From Micromonosporaceae bacterium (GTDB lineage Bacteria > Actinomycetota > Actinomycetes > Mycobacteriales > Micromonosporaceae): a stretch of 64,000 nucleotides of DNA. Both the position numbers and the translations under genes were made by a program. The notes beneath the pieces were generated by a model. The model was given only the letters and a program-made list of their open reading frames with translations, did not search any database and was not told the origin of the DNA. Positions 45,635 through 54,978 of this stretch are shown one piece after another (the first letter of the stretch is position 1; each line of letters begins with the position of its first letter). The stretch covers positions 1-64,000 of the forward strand of contig WHTQ01000010.1 of assembly GCA_009377645.1 (NCBI GenBank), given 5' to 3'.

Positions 45635-47160
45635 ACGACTTCCCGTACCTGTCAGTCCTCACCGCCGCCCCGCTGGTAGGGGCGGTAGTGGTGGCGCTGC
45701 TGCCGCGGCACCGGCCGGAGCTGGCCAAGCGGGTCGCGCTCGGCTGGTCGCTGGCGGTGCTGGTGCTGGCCGGCGCCGCCTGGGCCGCGTTCGAGGCCGG
45801 TGGCGACCGGATGCAGCTGCGCGAGTCGTACCCGTGGATCCCCCGCTGGGGGGTCAGCTTCACGTTCGCCGCCGACGGGATCGCGCTGGTGATGCTGGCG
45901 CTGATCGCGCTGCTGGTGCCGCTGGTGATCCTTGCCTCCTGGCACGACGCGGACAGTCCCGGCGCGAAGCGTTCCGTGCCCGCGTTCTTCGCCCTGATCC
46001 TGGTGCTCGAGACCACGATGATCGGCGTCTTCGCCGCCGCTGACGTGTTCCTGTTCTATGTGTTCTTCGAGGTCATGCTGGTGCCGATGTACTTCCTGAT
46101 CGGCTCCTACGGCGGCGCCCGGCGGCAGTACGCGGCGGTGAAGTTCTTCCTGTACGCGCTGGCCGGTGGCCTGTTCATGCTCGCCGCGGTGGTCGGCCTG
46201 TGGGTCGCCGGTGGACAGACCCTGGACTGGCAGCTGCTGACCCAGGCCGACCTGTCCACGGGCGTCGAGCGGTGGCTGTTCCTCGGGTTCTTCCTCGCCT
46301 TCGCCATCAAGGCACCGTTCTTCCCGTTCCACACCTGGCTGCCGGACGCCGGTGGGGCCGCCCCGGCCGGGGTGGCCGCGCTGCTGGTCGGGCTGCTGGA
46401 CAAGGTAGCCACGTTCGGCATCTTGCGCTACAGCCTGCCGCTGTTCCCGGACGCCGCCCGCTGGTTCGCCCCAGCGGCCCTGACCCTGGCCGTGATCGGG
46501 ATCATCTACGCCGCCCTGCTGGCGGTCGGCCAGAACGATCTCAAGCGGCTGGTCGCCTACACCTCGATCGCCCACTTCGGATTCATCGGGGTCGGGATCT
46601 TCGCGTTCACCAGCCAGGCCGGCACCGGTGCCGTGCTCTACATGGTCAACCACGGTCTCGCCACCGGGCTGCTGTTCCTGGTGGTCGGGATGCTGGTGGC
46701 CCGGCGCGGCTCCGCCCTGATCACCGACTTCGGCGGCGCCGGCAAGCTGGTCCCGGTGCTCGCCGGGGTCCTCCTGTTCGCCGGCCTCGCCTCCCTCTCC
46801 CTCCCTGGCCTGGCTCCCTTCGTCTCCGAGTTCCTGGTCCTGGTCGGCACCTTCACGGTCAACAAGCCGGTCGCCGTGATCTCCACGATCGGCATCATCC
46901 TGGCCGCCGGCTACGTCCTCTGGATGATCCAGCGCACCACCCAGGGCACCCTCAACCCGACCCTGTCCTCGGTCGAGCCGATGCGACGCGACCTGTCGTT
47001 GCGGGAGTCCTTCGTGGTCGCCCCGATGATCGTCCTGATCATCGTCCTCGGGCTCTACCCGAAGCCCCTCACCGACGTGATCAACCCGGCGGTGGAGGCG
47101 ACCCTGACCCACGTCGACGCCACCGACCCGGCGCCCGAGGTGCCGGAGGCGCAACCATGA
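45631..47160 (+). CDS. nuoM: NADH-quinone oxidoreductase subunit M
   Basis: NuoM is an antiporter-like proton-pumping subunit. YVFFEVMLVPMYFLIG, FAIKAPFFPFHTWLPDA and RLVAYTSIAHFGFI show the expected Glu and Lys residues of the proton path. 509 residues. ATG 45631 overlaps nuoL. There is a 19-base gap to nuoN with GAGGAAGAGA. Confidence 0.96.
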   Translation: MNDFPYLSVLTAAPLVGAVVVALLPRHRPELAKRVALGWSLAVLVLAGAAWAAFEAGGDRMQLRESYPWIPRWGVSFTFAADGIALVMLALIALLVPLVILASWHDADSPGAKRSVPAFFALILVLETTMIGVFAAADVFLFYVFFEVMLVPMYFLIGSYGGARRQYAAVKFFLYALAGGLFMLAAVVGLWVAGGQTLDWQLLTQADLSTGVERWLFLGFFLAFAIKAPFFPFHTWLPDAGGAAPAGVAALLVGLLDKVATFGILRYSLPLFPDAARWFAPAALTLAVIGIIYAALLAVGQNDLKRLVAYTSIAHFGFIGVGIFAFTSQAGTGAVLYMVNHGLATGLLFLVVGMLVARRGSALITDFGGAGKLVPVLAGVLLFAGLASLSLPGLAPFVSEFLVLVGTFTVNKPVAVISTIGIILAAGYVLWMIQRTTQGTLNPTLSSVEPMRRDLSLRESFVVAPMIVLIIVLGLYPKPLTDVINPAVEATLTHVDATDPAPEVPEAQP

Positions 47161-47179
47161 CCCGCGAGGAAGAGACGAC

Positions 47180-48712
47180 ATGACTACCGACTTCCAGCTG
47201 CCTGCGATCGACTACCAGGCGATCTCACCGCTGCTGATCCTGTTCGGGGTGGCCTGCCTCGGGGTGCTGGTGGAGGCGTTCGTGCCGCGACCGGCCCGGC
47301 GTCGGGTGCAGCTGGGGATGGCGCTGGTGGGGGTTTTGGCCGCGCTGGGGGCGGTAGTCCTGCTAGCGGGGACGAATGTGGTGACGGCGGGCGGGTCGGT
47401 GACTGTGGACGGACCGGCCCTGTTCATGCAGGGGGCGCTGCTCGCCTTCGGAGTGGTGGCGCTGCTGCTGATCGGCGAGCGGCGGGTGGAGCCGGGTGGG
47501 GCGTTCGTGGCCCAGCCGGCGATCACGGTCGGGTCGGAGGCGGACCAGCGGCAGGCGAGCGCGCCGGGTGCCACGGAGGTGTTCCCGCTGGCGATGTTCT
47601 CGCTGGGCGGGATGGCGCTGTTCATCGCGGCCAGCGACCTGCTGACCATGTTCATCGCGCTGGAGCTGCTGTCGCTGCCGCTCTACCTGATGTGCGCGCT
47701 GGCCCGCCGGCACCGGCTGATCTCGCAGGAGGCGGCCGTCAAGTACTTCCTGCTCGGCGCGTACGCCTCCGGGTTCTTCCTGTTCGGCGTGGTGCTCGCG
47801 TACGGGTACGCGGGGTCGGTGGACCTGGCGGCGATCCACGCCGCGGTGGACACCTCGCAGATGAACCCGGCGCTGCTGTACGCGGCGCTGGCGCTGATCG
47901 TGATGGGGCTGCTGTTCAAGACCGCCGCCGCCCCGTTCCACGTCTGGGCACCGGACGTCTACCAGGGTGCGCCGACCCCGATCACCGCGTTCATGGCCGC
48001 GTGCACGAAGGTGGCCGCGTTCGGCGCGCTGCTGCGGGTCACCTACGTCGCATTCGAGCGGCTGGCCTGGGACTGGCTGCCGGTGATCGGGGTGATCGCG
48101 GTGCTGACCATGCTGGTCGGTGCGGTGCTGGCGGTCACCCAGACCGACCTGAAGCGGCTGCTCGCCTACTCGTCGATCGCCAACGCCGGGTTCGTGCTGG
48201 TGGGGGTGCTGGCGGTGGGCCGGACCGGCGCCTCGTCGGCGATGTTCTACCTGGTCGCGTACGGCTTCGCGGTGCTCGGTGCGTTCGCGGTGATCTCGCT
48301 GGTGCGGGACCGGGAGGGTGAGACCACCCACCTGTCCCGGTGGGCCGGGCTGGGCCGCCGCTCGCCGCTGGTGGCCGGGGTGTTCACAGTGGTCATGCTC
48401 GCGCTGGCCGGGATCCCGCTGACCGGCGGGTTCACCGCCAAGTTCGCGGTGTTCAGCGCGGCGCTGGAGGTCGGCGAGGGGTGGCTGGTGATCGCCGGGG
48501 TGGTCAGCAGTGTGATCATCGCGTTCCCGTACCTACGGGTGGTGGTCATGATGTGGCTGTCCGAACCGAGCGAGTCGACCGCGACGATGGTCGCCCCGGG
48601 CCTGCTGACCGGCACCGCGCTGGGGATCGGGGCGCTCGCGGTGGTCGGGCTGGGCGTGGTGCCGGGTCCGGTGCTGGACCTGGCGCACGACGCCGCCCTG
48701 TTCCTGCGATAG
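47180..48712 (+). CDS. nuoN: NADH-quinone oxidoreductase subunit N
   Basis: NuoN is the third antiporter-like subunit. FIALELLSLPLYLMCALAR, FKTAAAPFHVWAPDVYQGAP and RLLAYSSIANAGFVLVG are typical. 510 residues with an N-terminal region before the core that is normal in actinobacteria. ATG 47180. The polyprenyl synthase gene follows 42 bases later. Confidence 0.95.
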   Translation: MTTDFQLPAIDYQAISPLLILFGVACLGVLVEAFVPRPARRRVQLGMALVGVLAALGAVVLLAGTNVVTAGGSVTVDGPALFMQGALLAFGVVALLLIGERRVEPGGAFVAQPAITVGSEADQRQASAPGATEVFPLAMFSLGGMALFIAASDLLTMFIALELLSLPLYLMCALARRHRLISQEAAVKYFLLGAYASGFFLFGVVLAYGYAGSVDLAAIHAAVDTSQMNPALLYAALALIVMGLLFKTAAAPFHVWAPDVYQGAPTPITAFMAACTKVAAFGALLRVTYVAFERLAWDWLPVIGVIAVLTMLVGAVLAVTQTDLKRLLAYSSIANAGFVLVGVLAVGRTGASSAMFYLVAYGFAVLGAFAVISLVRDREGETTHLSRWAGLGRRSPLVAGVFTVVMLALAGIPLTGGFTAKFAVFSAALEVGEGWLVIAGVVSSVIIAFPYLRVVVMMWLSEPSESTATMVAPGLLTGTALGIGALAVVGLGVVPGPVLDLAHDAALFLR

Positions 48713-48754
48713 CCGTCCGCCGACGCGGCCGGGTCGATGTGGCATGGTTGGGGC

Positions 48755-49744
48755 GTGTTCGACATCGCCGACCCGATGCTGGAGTCGTCGGTCTCGGCCC
48801 TCCTGGGCAACGTGGAGGCGCTGCTGACCGACGGCGTGGCCAGTGCCGACCCGCTGATCACCGAGGCGGCCCAGCATCTGGTGGTGGCCGGTGGCAAGCG
48901 GTTCCGCCCGTTGCTGGTTGGGCTGGGTGGGCACCTGGGTGACCCGGCGGCACCGCAGCTCGTACTGGCGGCGGCGGTGGTGGAGCTCACCCACCTCGGC
49001 ACGCTCTACCACGACGACGTGATGGACGAGGCGCAGGTGCGGCGGGGTGCGGCGAGCGCGAACGCGCGCTGGTCCAACTCGGTGGCGATCCTGATCGGCG
49101 ACTACCTGTTCGCCCGGGCGGCGGACATCGCGGCCGACCTCGGGGTGGAGGCGGTACGGATCCAGGCGCGGACGTTCTCCCGGCTGGTGCACGGGCAGAT
49201 CGCCGAGACGGCGGGGCCGCGCGACACCGACCCGGTCGCGCACTACCTGCAGGTGGTCACCGACAAGACCGCCTCGCTGATCTCCACCTCGGCCCGGTTC
49301 GGCGGGATGTTCGGCGGTTCCGAGCCGGCGGTGGTGGCGGCGCTGGCCCGGTTCGGGGAGACGATCGGGGTGGCGTTCCAGCTCTCCGACGACCTGCTGG
49401 ACATCGCCTCGGAGTCCACTGAGTCTGGTAAGACGCCCGGTACCGACCTGCGGGAGGGGGTGCCGACGCTGCCGGTGCTCTACGCGCTCGCCCCGGCCGA
49501 GGCGGATCCGGACCCGGCCACGGCCCGGCTCCGGGAGATCCTGCCCGGCGGCCCGGTCACCGACCAGGCCAGGCTGGAGGAGGCGCTGGCGCTGCTGCGC
49601 GAGTCGCCGGCGCTCAAGCGGGCCCGGGAGACCGTGCGGTGGTACGCGGAGCAGGCCCGGTCGCAGCTCGCCCCGATCCCGGACGGGCCGGTCCGGGGGG
49701 CGCTGGCCGGCTTGTGCGACGTGGTCGTCGACCGGACCGGCTGA
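48755..49744 (+). CDS. Polyprenyl diphosphate synthase (probable menaquinone side-chain synthase)
   Basis: A trans-isoprenyl diphosphate synthase of 329 residues. The Asp-rich motifs are DDVMDEAQVRRG (first, chain-length region upstream is HLGTLYHDD) and QLSDDLLDIASE (second). GGKRFRPLL and the KTASLIS block are conserved. The position directly after nuoN, with menG and the menJ-like gene before nuoA, argues that it makes the C40-C45 tail of menaquinone. GTG 48755 (family-like start) or ATG 48737 could be the start; no ribosome site is clear. Confidence 0.85.
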   Translation: MFDIADPMLESSVSALLGNVEALLTDGVASADPLITEAAQHLVVAGGKRFRPLLVGLGGHLGDPAAPQLVLAAAVVELTHLGTLYHDDVMDEAQVRRGAASANARWSNSVAILIGDYLFARAADIAADLGVEAVRIQARTFSRLVHGQIAETAGPRDTDPVAHYLQVVTDKTASLISTSARFGGMFGGSEPAVVAALARFGETIGVAFQLSDDLLDIASESTESGKTPGTDLREGVPTLPVLYALAPAEADPDPATARLREILPGGPVTDQARLEEALALLRESPALKRARETVRWYAEQARSQLAPIPDGPVRGALAGLCDVVVDRTG

Positions 49745-49805
49745 CCTGCGGCTGACCTCGGACGCGTGCTACCGATTCAGCACGGCGAACGGAGCGCGGG
49801 GTGGC

Positions 49806-50684
49806 CTATCGGTGGAGGACGTCGTCGGAGGTGGTGGCGGTGCCGGCGCGGCGAAGCCAGGTGTCGAGCTGGGCCAGGTCGGTGCAGGCGAGAATCTGCT
49901 CGCGAACCTCGGGGGGCACCGCGACGCCGCGCGCGTCGAGCACGGTGAGCACCGCCCTCGCCTCGCCGAGGGCCTCACCCTCGGCCCGGGCGCGGGCGTC
50001 GATCTCTCGGAACAGCTCGCTGCGATACTCGGAGTCGACGGTGGTGGTCATGAACGCCTCCCAACGAACTCGGGGTGCCTCGGGCAGCCCGGCCAGCACA
50101 ATGTCATAGTACAAGATCGCGTTTCGCGGGCCGAGCGCCTGCAGCGCCGCCGCCAGCGCCGCGAACATGGCGTCCACCTCCGGGTCGCCGCCGTGGCACA
50201 GCGCCGAGAGCACCGCCAACGCCGGGTTGGCCCGGGCCAGCTCCACCTCCACCACCAGCGGCACCTGTTCCGGAGTGAAGATCAACGGCCGCAGCCACAA
50301 GCTGATCCCGTCGTAGGCGAACAGGTCCCGGTACCGGCCGGCGATGACCGGATCCGGGCAGTAGACGAGCAACGCAACACTGGCATCCAACTCGGCCTCG
50401 AGCTGGGCCACGTACAGCTTCCACGTGCGGTGCTTGGACTGGTCCCAGCCGCGCTGCACCTCCAGCACCACCGCCAGCACCGGCCGGTCAGCGGCGTTGC
50501 AGAACACCAACATGCCATCGGCATGGTAGGTGCGCGGCACCATCACCCGCACATCGGTGGCCTGCGCCCGGGCATGGTGGTAGTCGGGAACCTTGACCTC
50601 GAACAGGTTGACCAACAGCCACGCCACCAGGCCCGGGTCCAGCTTGGCTAACGCGATTGGCGACTCATGCTCGGCACTCGGCAT
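49806..50684 (-). CDS. Rpn-like / PD-(D/E)XK-type hypothetical protein
   Basis: A 292-residue protein of a family widespread in Streptomyces and relatives. It has VLEVQRGWDQSKHRTWKLYV (a core with an ExQ-type metal site), LLVYCPDPVIAGRYRDLF, and a C-terminal helical region (EALGEARAVLTVLDARGVAV). Rpn proteins are putative recombination-promoting nucleases, but many actinobacterial copies are unstudied. ATG 50684 is chosen because it follows GGTGAGG. Its Thr/Ala/Glu composition and AT-richer codons in places differ slightly from neighbours. Single gene; possibly mobile, though no terminal repeats are seen. Confidence 0.65.
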   Translation of the reverse strand: MPSAEHESPIALAKLDPGLVAWLLVNLFEVKVPDYHHARAQATDVRVMVPRTYHADGMLVFCNAADRPVLAVVLEVQRGWDQSKHRTWKLYVAQLEAELDASVALLVYCPDPVIAGRYRDLFAYDGISLWLRPLIFTPEQVPLVVEVELARANPALAVLSALCHGGDPEVDAMFAALAAALQALGPRNAILYYDIVLAGLPEAPRVRWEAFMTTTVDSEYRSELFREIDARARAEGEALGEARAVLTVLDARGVAVPPEVREQILACTDLAQLDTWLRRAGTATTSDDVLHR

Positions 50685-50796
50685 GGCCTCACCATAGGAG
50701 CCGGGTACGACATCGCCCGGTGACTGCGCCGACCAGGATGGCGCGGGGCAGCCCCTGACGGCGGGCTGGCACACGTGGCGCGGCGAAGCGTGCGGG

Positions 50797-52056
50797 TCAG
50801 CTCGGGACTGCGTGCGGCATCGGCTTCGCGGCGGCCGCTTGGAGCTCGTCCGGGATCGGCAGGGCGCTGCCGGCGACGAACTCCTCCCAGGACATGTCCC
50901 ACGCCGTCCACCCGTTGCCCTGGGTGAGGTCATGTTCGGTGCCGGTGACGATCACCGGGTCGCCGACCTTGATCCGGCGGAACAGCCACTTCGCGTCGTC
51001 CGGGGCCAGGTTCACGCAGCCGTGCGACACGTTCCGCACCCCCTGGTCGCCTACCGACCAGGGCGCGGAGTGGATGTACTCGCCACCCCAGGTCAGCCGC
51101 AGCGCGTACGAGATGTCTACCCGGTAGCCCTCCACCGGACCCAGCTCGTCGAGGGTGTCGAAGACGGTCTGCTCCTCCCGCGACATCACCACCATCCGGC
51201 CGGACGAGGACGGCGTGCTCGGCTTGCCGAGGCTGACCGGGAAGGTCTCGGTCCGCTTACCGTCCTCGAGCACCGACATCGACTTGGTCGCGTTGTTCAC
51301 CTTCAGCTCCAGCCGGTCACCGATGGTGGCGGTGGCCGACCGGTCGGCGTCGCCGTACCGGCCGTCGCCGGTCGGGTGGCCGTCCAGCGCGATCCGGATC
51401 TGCAGGGTGGTGCCCGGCTGCCAGTGCTCCGGCGCCCGGTAGAAGGCCTGCCGGCCGTCTTCGACCCAGTGCCACACGCCCGGCTGCGGCGGATCGGTGG
51501 TGACGAACATCCGGCGCTGGACCTCGGCCCGAGCCTCGGCCGGCACCGGCTCGACGAACTCCACCACCACCGGCATCGCCACCCCGTAGGTGCGGCCGTC
51601 GAACAGGTAGAGGCCGGTCCCGGTGCGCTGGCCGGGCGCCGGCATGGTGGTGAAGCGGGTCTCGACCGAGGTGGTGGCGCCGTCCGCCCCGGCCGCGGTG
51701 ACCATCGCCGTGTACGCGGTGCTGGGCGCCAGCGGCCGGTCCGGCACCCAGGAGCTGCCGTCCGGTCGCAGCTCCCCGGAGACTCGATCGCCGTCCTTTG
51801 CGGCCAGCTTCACCTCGGTGATCTCGCCGTCGGTGCTGGTGCCGATCTCGGTGCTGAGCAGGGCACCGGTGCTGCCGGCCGCGGGCGTGACCGCCAGCTC
51901 CGGTGGGGCGGCGGCCGGTGGGGCGGCGGCCGGAGGGTCGGCCGCCTCGGGGCCCCATCGCGCCCCGTCCGGCCCGCCGCAGGCCGCCCCTGAAAGCAGC
52001 ATCCCGACCGCCAGCCCGGCGGCTACCGCCCACCGGCCCATCCCCGTTCCGGTCAT
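50797..52056 (-). CDS. L,D-transpeptidase lipoprotein
   Basis: The protein has a lipobox (LLSGAAC) after a short hydrophobic signal, an Ala/Pro-rich linker, two Ig-like domains (about 60-265) and a YkuD catalytic domain with SHGCVNL (catalytic C347). It crosslinks peptidoglycan 3-3 and resists beta-lactams in the manner of LdtMt2. ATG 52056 follows a GAGGGGGG ribosome site. 419 residues. Single gene. Confidence 0.9.
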   Translation of the reverse strand: MTGTGMGRWAVAAGLAVGMLLSGAACGGPDGARWGPEAADPPAAAPPAAAPPELAVTPAAGSTGALLSTEIGTSTDGEITEVKLAAKDGDRVSGELRPDGSSWVPDRPLAPSTAYTAMVTAAGADGATTSVETRFTTMPAPGQRTGTGLYLFDGRTYGVAMPVVVEFVEPVPAEARAEVQRRMFVTTDPPQPGVWHWVEDGRQAFYRAPEHWQPGTTLQIRIALDGHPTGDGRYGDADRSATATIGDRLELKVNNATKSMSVLEDGKRTETFPVSLGKPSTPSSSGRMVVMSREEQTVFDTLDELGPVEGYRVDISYALRLTWGGEYIHSAPWSVGDQGVRNVSHGCVNLAPDDAKWLFRRIKVGDPVIVTGTEHDLTQGNGWTAWDMSWEEFVAGSALPIPDELQAAAAKPMPHAVPS

Positions 52057-52212
52057 CGGACCCCCCTCGCCCGTTCCCCAACAGATACCAGCATGCATGC
52101 CCAGACGGTGCGAGCGGGCACAGTTCGTCGGACACCGATCGATCGCTCGATCAGAAGACGCCTGCCGGCGTGGTTCGGTTGCATCCCAGGTCTGGTAGGG
52201 GTGGGGCGGGCG

Positions 52213-53400
52213 TTACCGGTGGGACGCGAGTGCCGCTCGATGCGGGCGCAACAGCTGCCGGCCGAGCAGGATCAGCCCGGCCGCGAGCAGCATCGCCACC
52301 GCGGCACCGAGCCACGCGGTCGGGTAGCCGTGCACCGCGGCGACCGGCCCGAACGCCAGCGGGCCGAGGCAGCCGCCCGCGTACACCCCGGTCTGGGTGA
52401 TCGAGGTGGCCGCCGCCGGCGCGTGCGGGTGCAGCTGCACCACGGCGACGTTGACCAGGCCCGGGAAGGCCCAGCCGAAACCGAACCCGAGCAGGACACC
52501 GGCCGCCAGCGCACCGGTGCCGGGGACCGCCAGCAGCGCCAGCCCGACCGCCCCAGCCGCCATCAGGACCGCCACCGTCGCCACGTCGCCGGGCCGGCCG
52601 CGCCGGTCGACCAGCGCGCCACCCCCGACCCGGGTGGCGACACAGGCGATGCTGCCCAGGGTCAGGGTCAGCCCGGCGGTGCCCGGTGCCAGCCCGCGGG
52701 TCACCGCGGAGTCGACCATGAAGGTGCCCAGCGACCCGGCCGACCCGGCACCCAGCGCCACCGCCATCCCGACCACCACCAGCGGGCCGACCCCGGACCG
52801 GGGGGCCCGCGCCCGGCCCCGGTGGGGGGTCCGGCGACCGTTCCGGCCGTCCGGTGGGACCAGCGCCAGCGCGCCAATCGCCGCTACCGCCGCGAACCCG
52901 AACGCCCACCGCCAGCCGAGGGTGAGCGCCACCGCCGGCACCGAGACGCCGGCCAGCAGCGTGGCGAGCGGGATCGCGGACTGCTTGATCCCGAACGACA
53001 GCCCCTGCCGGCCGGGCGGCACCCGGGTCAGTGCGGCGTTGGACGACAGCTGCCCGAGCCCGTTCGCACCCGCGCCGAGGGCCAGCACCGCCACCAGCAT
53101 CAGGTAGCTCGCGGCGGCCGCGATCGCCAGCAGGCAGCCAGCCGCCAGCAGGATCGCGGCCCGGGCGGTGACCGCCGGCCCGAACCGTTCTACCAGCGCA
53201 CCGGCCGGCACCGAGGTGAGCGCGCTCACCCCAAAGTAGATCGCCACCGCCACGCCCAGCCCGGCCGGGGAGAAGTCGAGCTCGGCACCGATCTGCACCG
53301 CCAGCCCGCCGACCAGGAACACCGGAGCCACACTGGCGATCGTGGTCGTGACCGCACCGACCGTTGTCCGCACCGGTGCCGACGGCCTCCACAAGCTCAT
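52213..53400 (-). CDS. Major facilitator superfamily transporter
   Basis: A 395-residue protein with 12 hydrophobic segments. GALVERFGPAVTARAAILL matches the loop 2-3 motif of MFS proteins (G-x3-D/E-R-x-G), and the FGIKQSAIPLATLLAGVSVP segment is common in YfcJ-like or cyanate/nitrate-type transporters. The substrate is unknown. ATG 53400 is preferred. It is divergent from an IclR-type regulator with 111 bases between, which may control it. Confidence 0.8.
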   Translation of the reverse strand: MSLWRPSAPVRTTVGAVTTTIASVAPVFLVGGLAVQIGAELDFSPAGLGVAVAIYFGVSALTSVPAGALVERFGPAVTARAAILLAAGCLLAIAAAASYLMLVAVLALGAGANGLGQLSSNAALTRVPPGRQGLSFGIKQSAIPLATLLAGVSVPAVALTLGWRWAFGFAAVAAIGALALVPPDGRNGRRTPHRGRARAPRSGVGPLVVVGMAVALGAGSAGSLGTFMVDSAVTRGLAPGTAGLTLTLGSIACVATRVGGGALVDRRGRPGDVATVAVLMAAGAVGLALLAVPGTGALAAGVLLGFGFGWAFPGLVNVAVVQLHPHAPAAATSITQTGVYAGGCLGPLAFGPVAAVHGYPTAWLGAAVAMLLAAGLILLGRQLLRPHRAALASHR

Positions 53401-53511
53401 GCAGTGAGTCCCGCTACGCCTCGCTGGCGACCGACGCTCATGCTGTGACGGTACGGGGTATCGCGCGGCGCCGGGATTTCCTATGGTGGAGGTCACCTGG
53501 GAGGTACTGCG

Positions 53512-54345
53512 GTGATCGAACAGTGGCTAACGGGACCGCGTGGTCGGGGTAGTGCCCCGGCACCGCGGGACCTGGTGCAGAGCGTGCGGCGAGCGGTGCA
53601 GCTAATGGAGATCATCGGCTCCGAGCCGGGGCTCACCGTCAAGCAGATGGCACGCCGCCTGGAGCTGAACCCCACCACCGCGTACCACCTGATCAGGACC
53701 CTTGTCTACGAGGGTTACCTGATCCGCGACGACCTCGGCAACTACACGATGGGGCCGGCGGTCTCGGACCGGTTCCGGGACCTGGCCCGCACCCTGCGCG
53801 GACCGGACACGATCACGGTGGCGCTGCGGCGGGCGGTGGTGGAGTCCGGGTACAGCCACTACCTGGCCAAGCTGGTGGGTGGCCGGGTGACGATCACGGC
53901 GGTCGTGGAGGGGCCCTACTCGCCCTGGCTGGAGGACCTGGTGCCCGGGTTCGACGACGGGGCGCACGCCACCGCGCTCGGCAAGGCGCTGCTGGGGCTG
54001 CTGGAGCCGCACCGCCGGGAGCGGTACCTGAAGGAGTCCGGGATGCGGCCGTTCACCGACGCCACCCTGACCGACCCGCTGGCGCTGGAGGCGGACCTGG
54101 CCGGTGGCCGGAAGCGCGGCATGCAGATCGAAACCGGTCAGTACCGGCCGGGGGTGGCCTGCGGGGCGGTGCCGGTGATCGGCGACGGGGAGCTGGACCA
54201 GCTGGCGGTGCTCGGGTGCGCGCTGCCGATCCGGGACTTCATGCACTCCGCGAAGCAGCTGCGGGACCGGCTGCAGTCCACCGCCCGGGTGCTGGCGCCG
54301 CTGCTGGTGCGGGCCGCGCCGGCCGGGGTGGAGCCGGCCGCCTGA
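53512..54345 (+). CDS. IclR-family transcriptional regulator
   Basis: The protein has an N-terminal winged helix (residues about 20-80: RRAVQLMEIIGSEPGLTVKQ, then MARRLELNPTTAYHLIRTL) and a C-terminal GAF-like effector domain (FDDGAHATALGKALLGLLE). IclR regulators control catabolic and transport genes and often act on a divergent gene, here the MFS transporter. 277 residues from GTG 53512 with GGGAGG 6 bases upstream. Confidence 0.85.
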   Translation: MIEQWLTGPRGRGSAPAPRDLVQSVRRAVQLMEIIGSEPGLTVKQMARRLELNPTTAYHLIRTLVYEGYLIRDDLGNYTMGPAVSDRFRDLARTLRGPDTITVALRRAVVESGYSHYLAKLVGGRVTITAVVEGPYSPWLEDLVPGFDDGAHATALGKALLGLLEPHRRERYLKESGMRPFTDATLTDPLALEADLAGGRKRGMQIETGQYRPGVACGAVPVIGDGELDQLAVLGCALPIRDFMHSAKQLRDRLQSTARVLAPLLVRAAPAGVEPAA

Positions 54346-54360
54346 CCCCCACCCTGGGTC

Positions 54361-54387
54361 TGAACCTGGCCAGGTCAGGGTGCGTGT
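54361..54387 (+). promoter_or_regulatory. SigL-type ECF promoter upstream of its own sigma gene
   Basis: TGAACC (54361-54366), a 16-base spacer and CGTGT (54383-54387) fit the known SigL-dependent promoter pattern in mycobacteria (TGAACC, N15-17, CGTGT). It lies 66 bases before GTG 54454. An autoregulatory loop would raise sigma and anti-sigma together. Confidence 0.65.
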
Positions 54388-54453
54388 GCGAAGGTAGGTC
54401 CACCGGGGGGCTCACGCGGGACCAACGGGGGCTAGCAGTAGGGGGAGCCGCCG

Positions 54454-54978
54454 GTGCGAGAAGACGGGCAGGAGGAAGCGGCGCTGCTGCGTACCCTGCA
54501 CAAGGAGCACGGGGACGCACTACACGCGTACGCGCAGCGGCTGTGCCAGGGCGACCGGCAGCGGGCCGAGGACCTGGTGCAGGAGACGCTGCTGCGGGCG
54601 TGGCGGCACCCGGCCTCAATGGACCCGGCCCAGGGCTCGGTGCGCGCCTGGCTGTTCACCACCGCCCGGAACCTGGCCATCGACGCTTGGCGGCGGCGTA
54701 GCGTGCGGGTCGCGGAGGTGGTCACCGACCAGCTGCCCGAACCGCTGCCGGAGGTGAACGAGGCGGACCGGGCGGTCGAGGCGTGGACGATCGCCGAGGC
54801 GCTGGACCGGCTCTCGCCGGCCCACCGGGAGGTGCTGATGGAGTGCTTCTACCGCGGGCGTTCGGTGGCCGAGGCGGCGGCCCGGCTGGGCGTGCCGCCG
54901 GGCACGGTCAAGTCCCGCACGCACTACGCGTTGCGGGCGTTGCGGGTGGTGCTGGAGGAAGCGGGGGTGCTGACGTGA
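54454..54978 (+). CDS. ECF sigma factor, SigL-like
   Basis: A 174-residue ECF sigma factor. Region 2 is LCQGDRQRAEDLVQETLLRA, and region 4 is PAHREVLMECFYRGRSVAEA followed by AARLGVPPGTVKSRTHYALR. The promoter upstream, the 4-base overlap with a zinc-binding anti-sigma gene and the sequence suggest the SigL group, which in mycobacteria controls envelope and oxidative-protein-folding genes. GTG 54454 follows GGGGGAGCC. Confidence 0.88.
   Translation: MREDGQEEAALLRTLHKEHGDALHAYAQRLCQGDRQRAEDLVQETLLRAWRHPASMDPAQGSVRAWLFTTARNLAIDAWRRRSVRVAEVVTDQLPEPLPEVNEADRAVEAWTIAEALDRLSPAHREVLMECFYRGRSVAEAAARLGVPPGTVKSRTHYALRALRVVLEEAGVLT

Noticed and set aside
49806-50684. Transposase or insertion sequence
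   Set aside because: The protein is Rpn-like, but no terminal inverted repeats or target duplications flank it, so I keep it as a protein-coding gene only.
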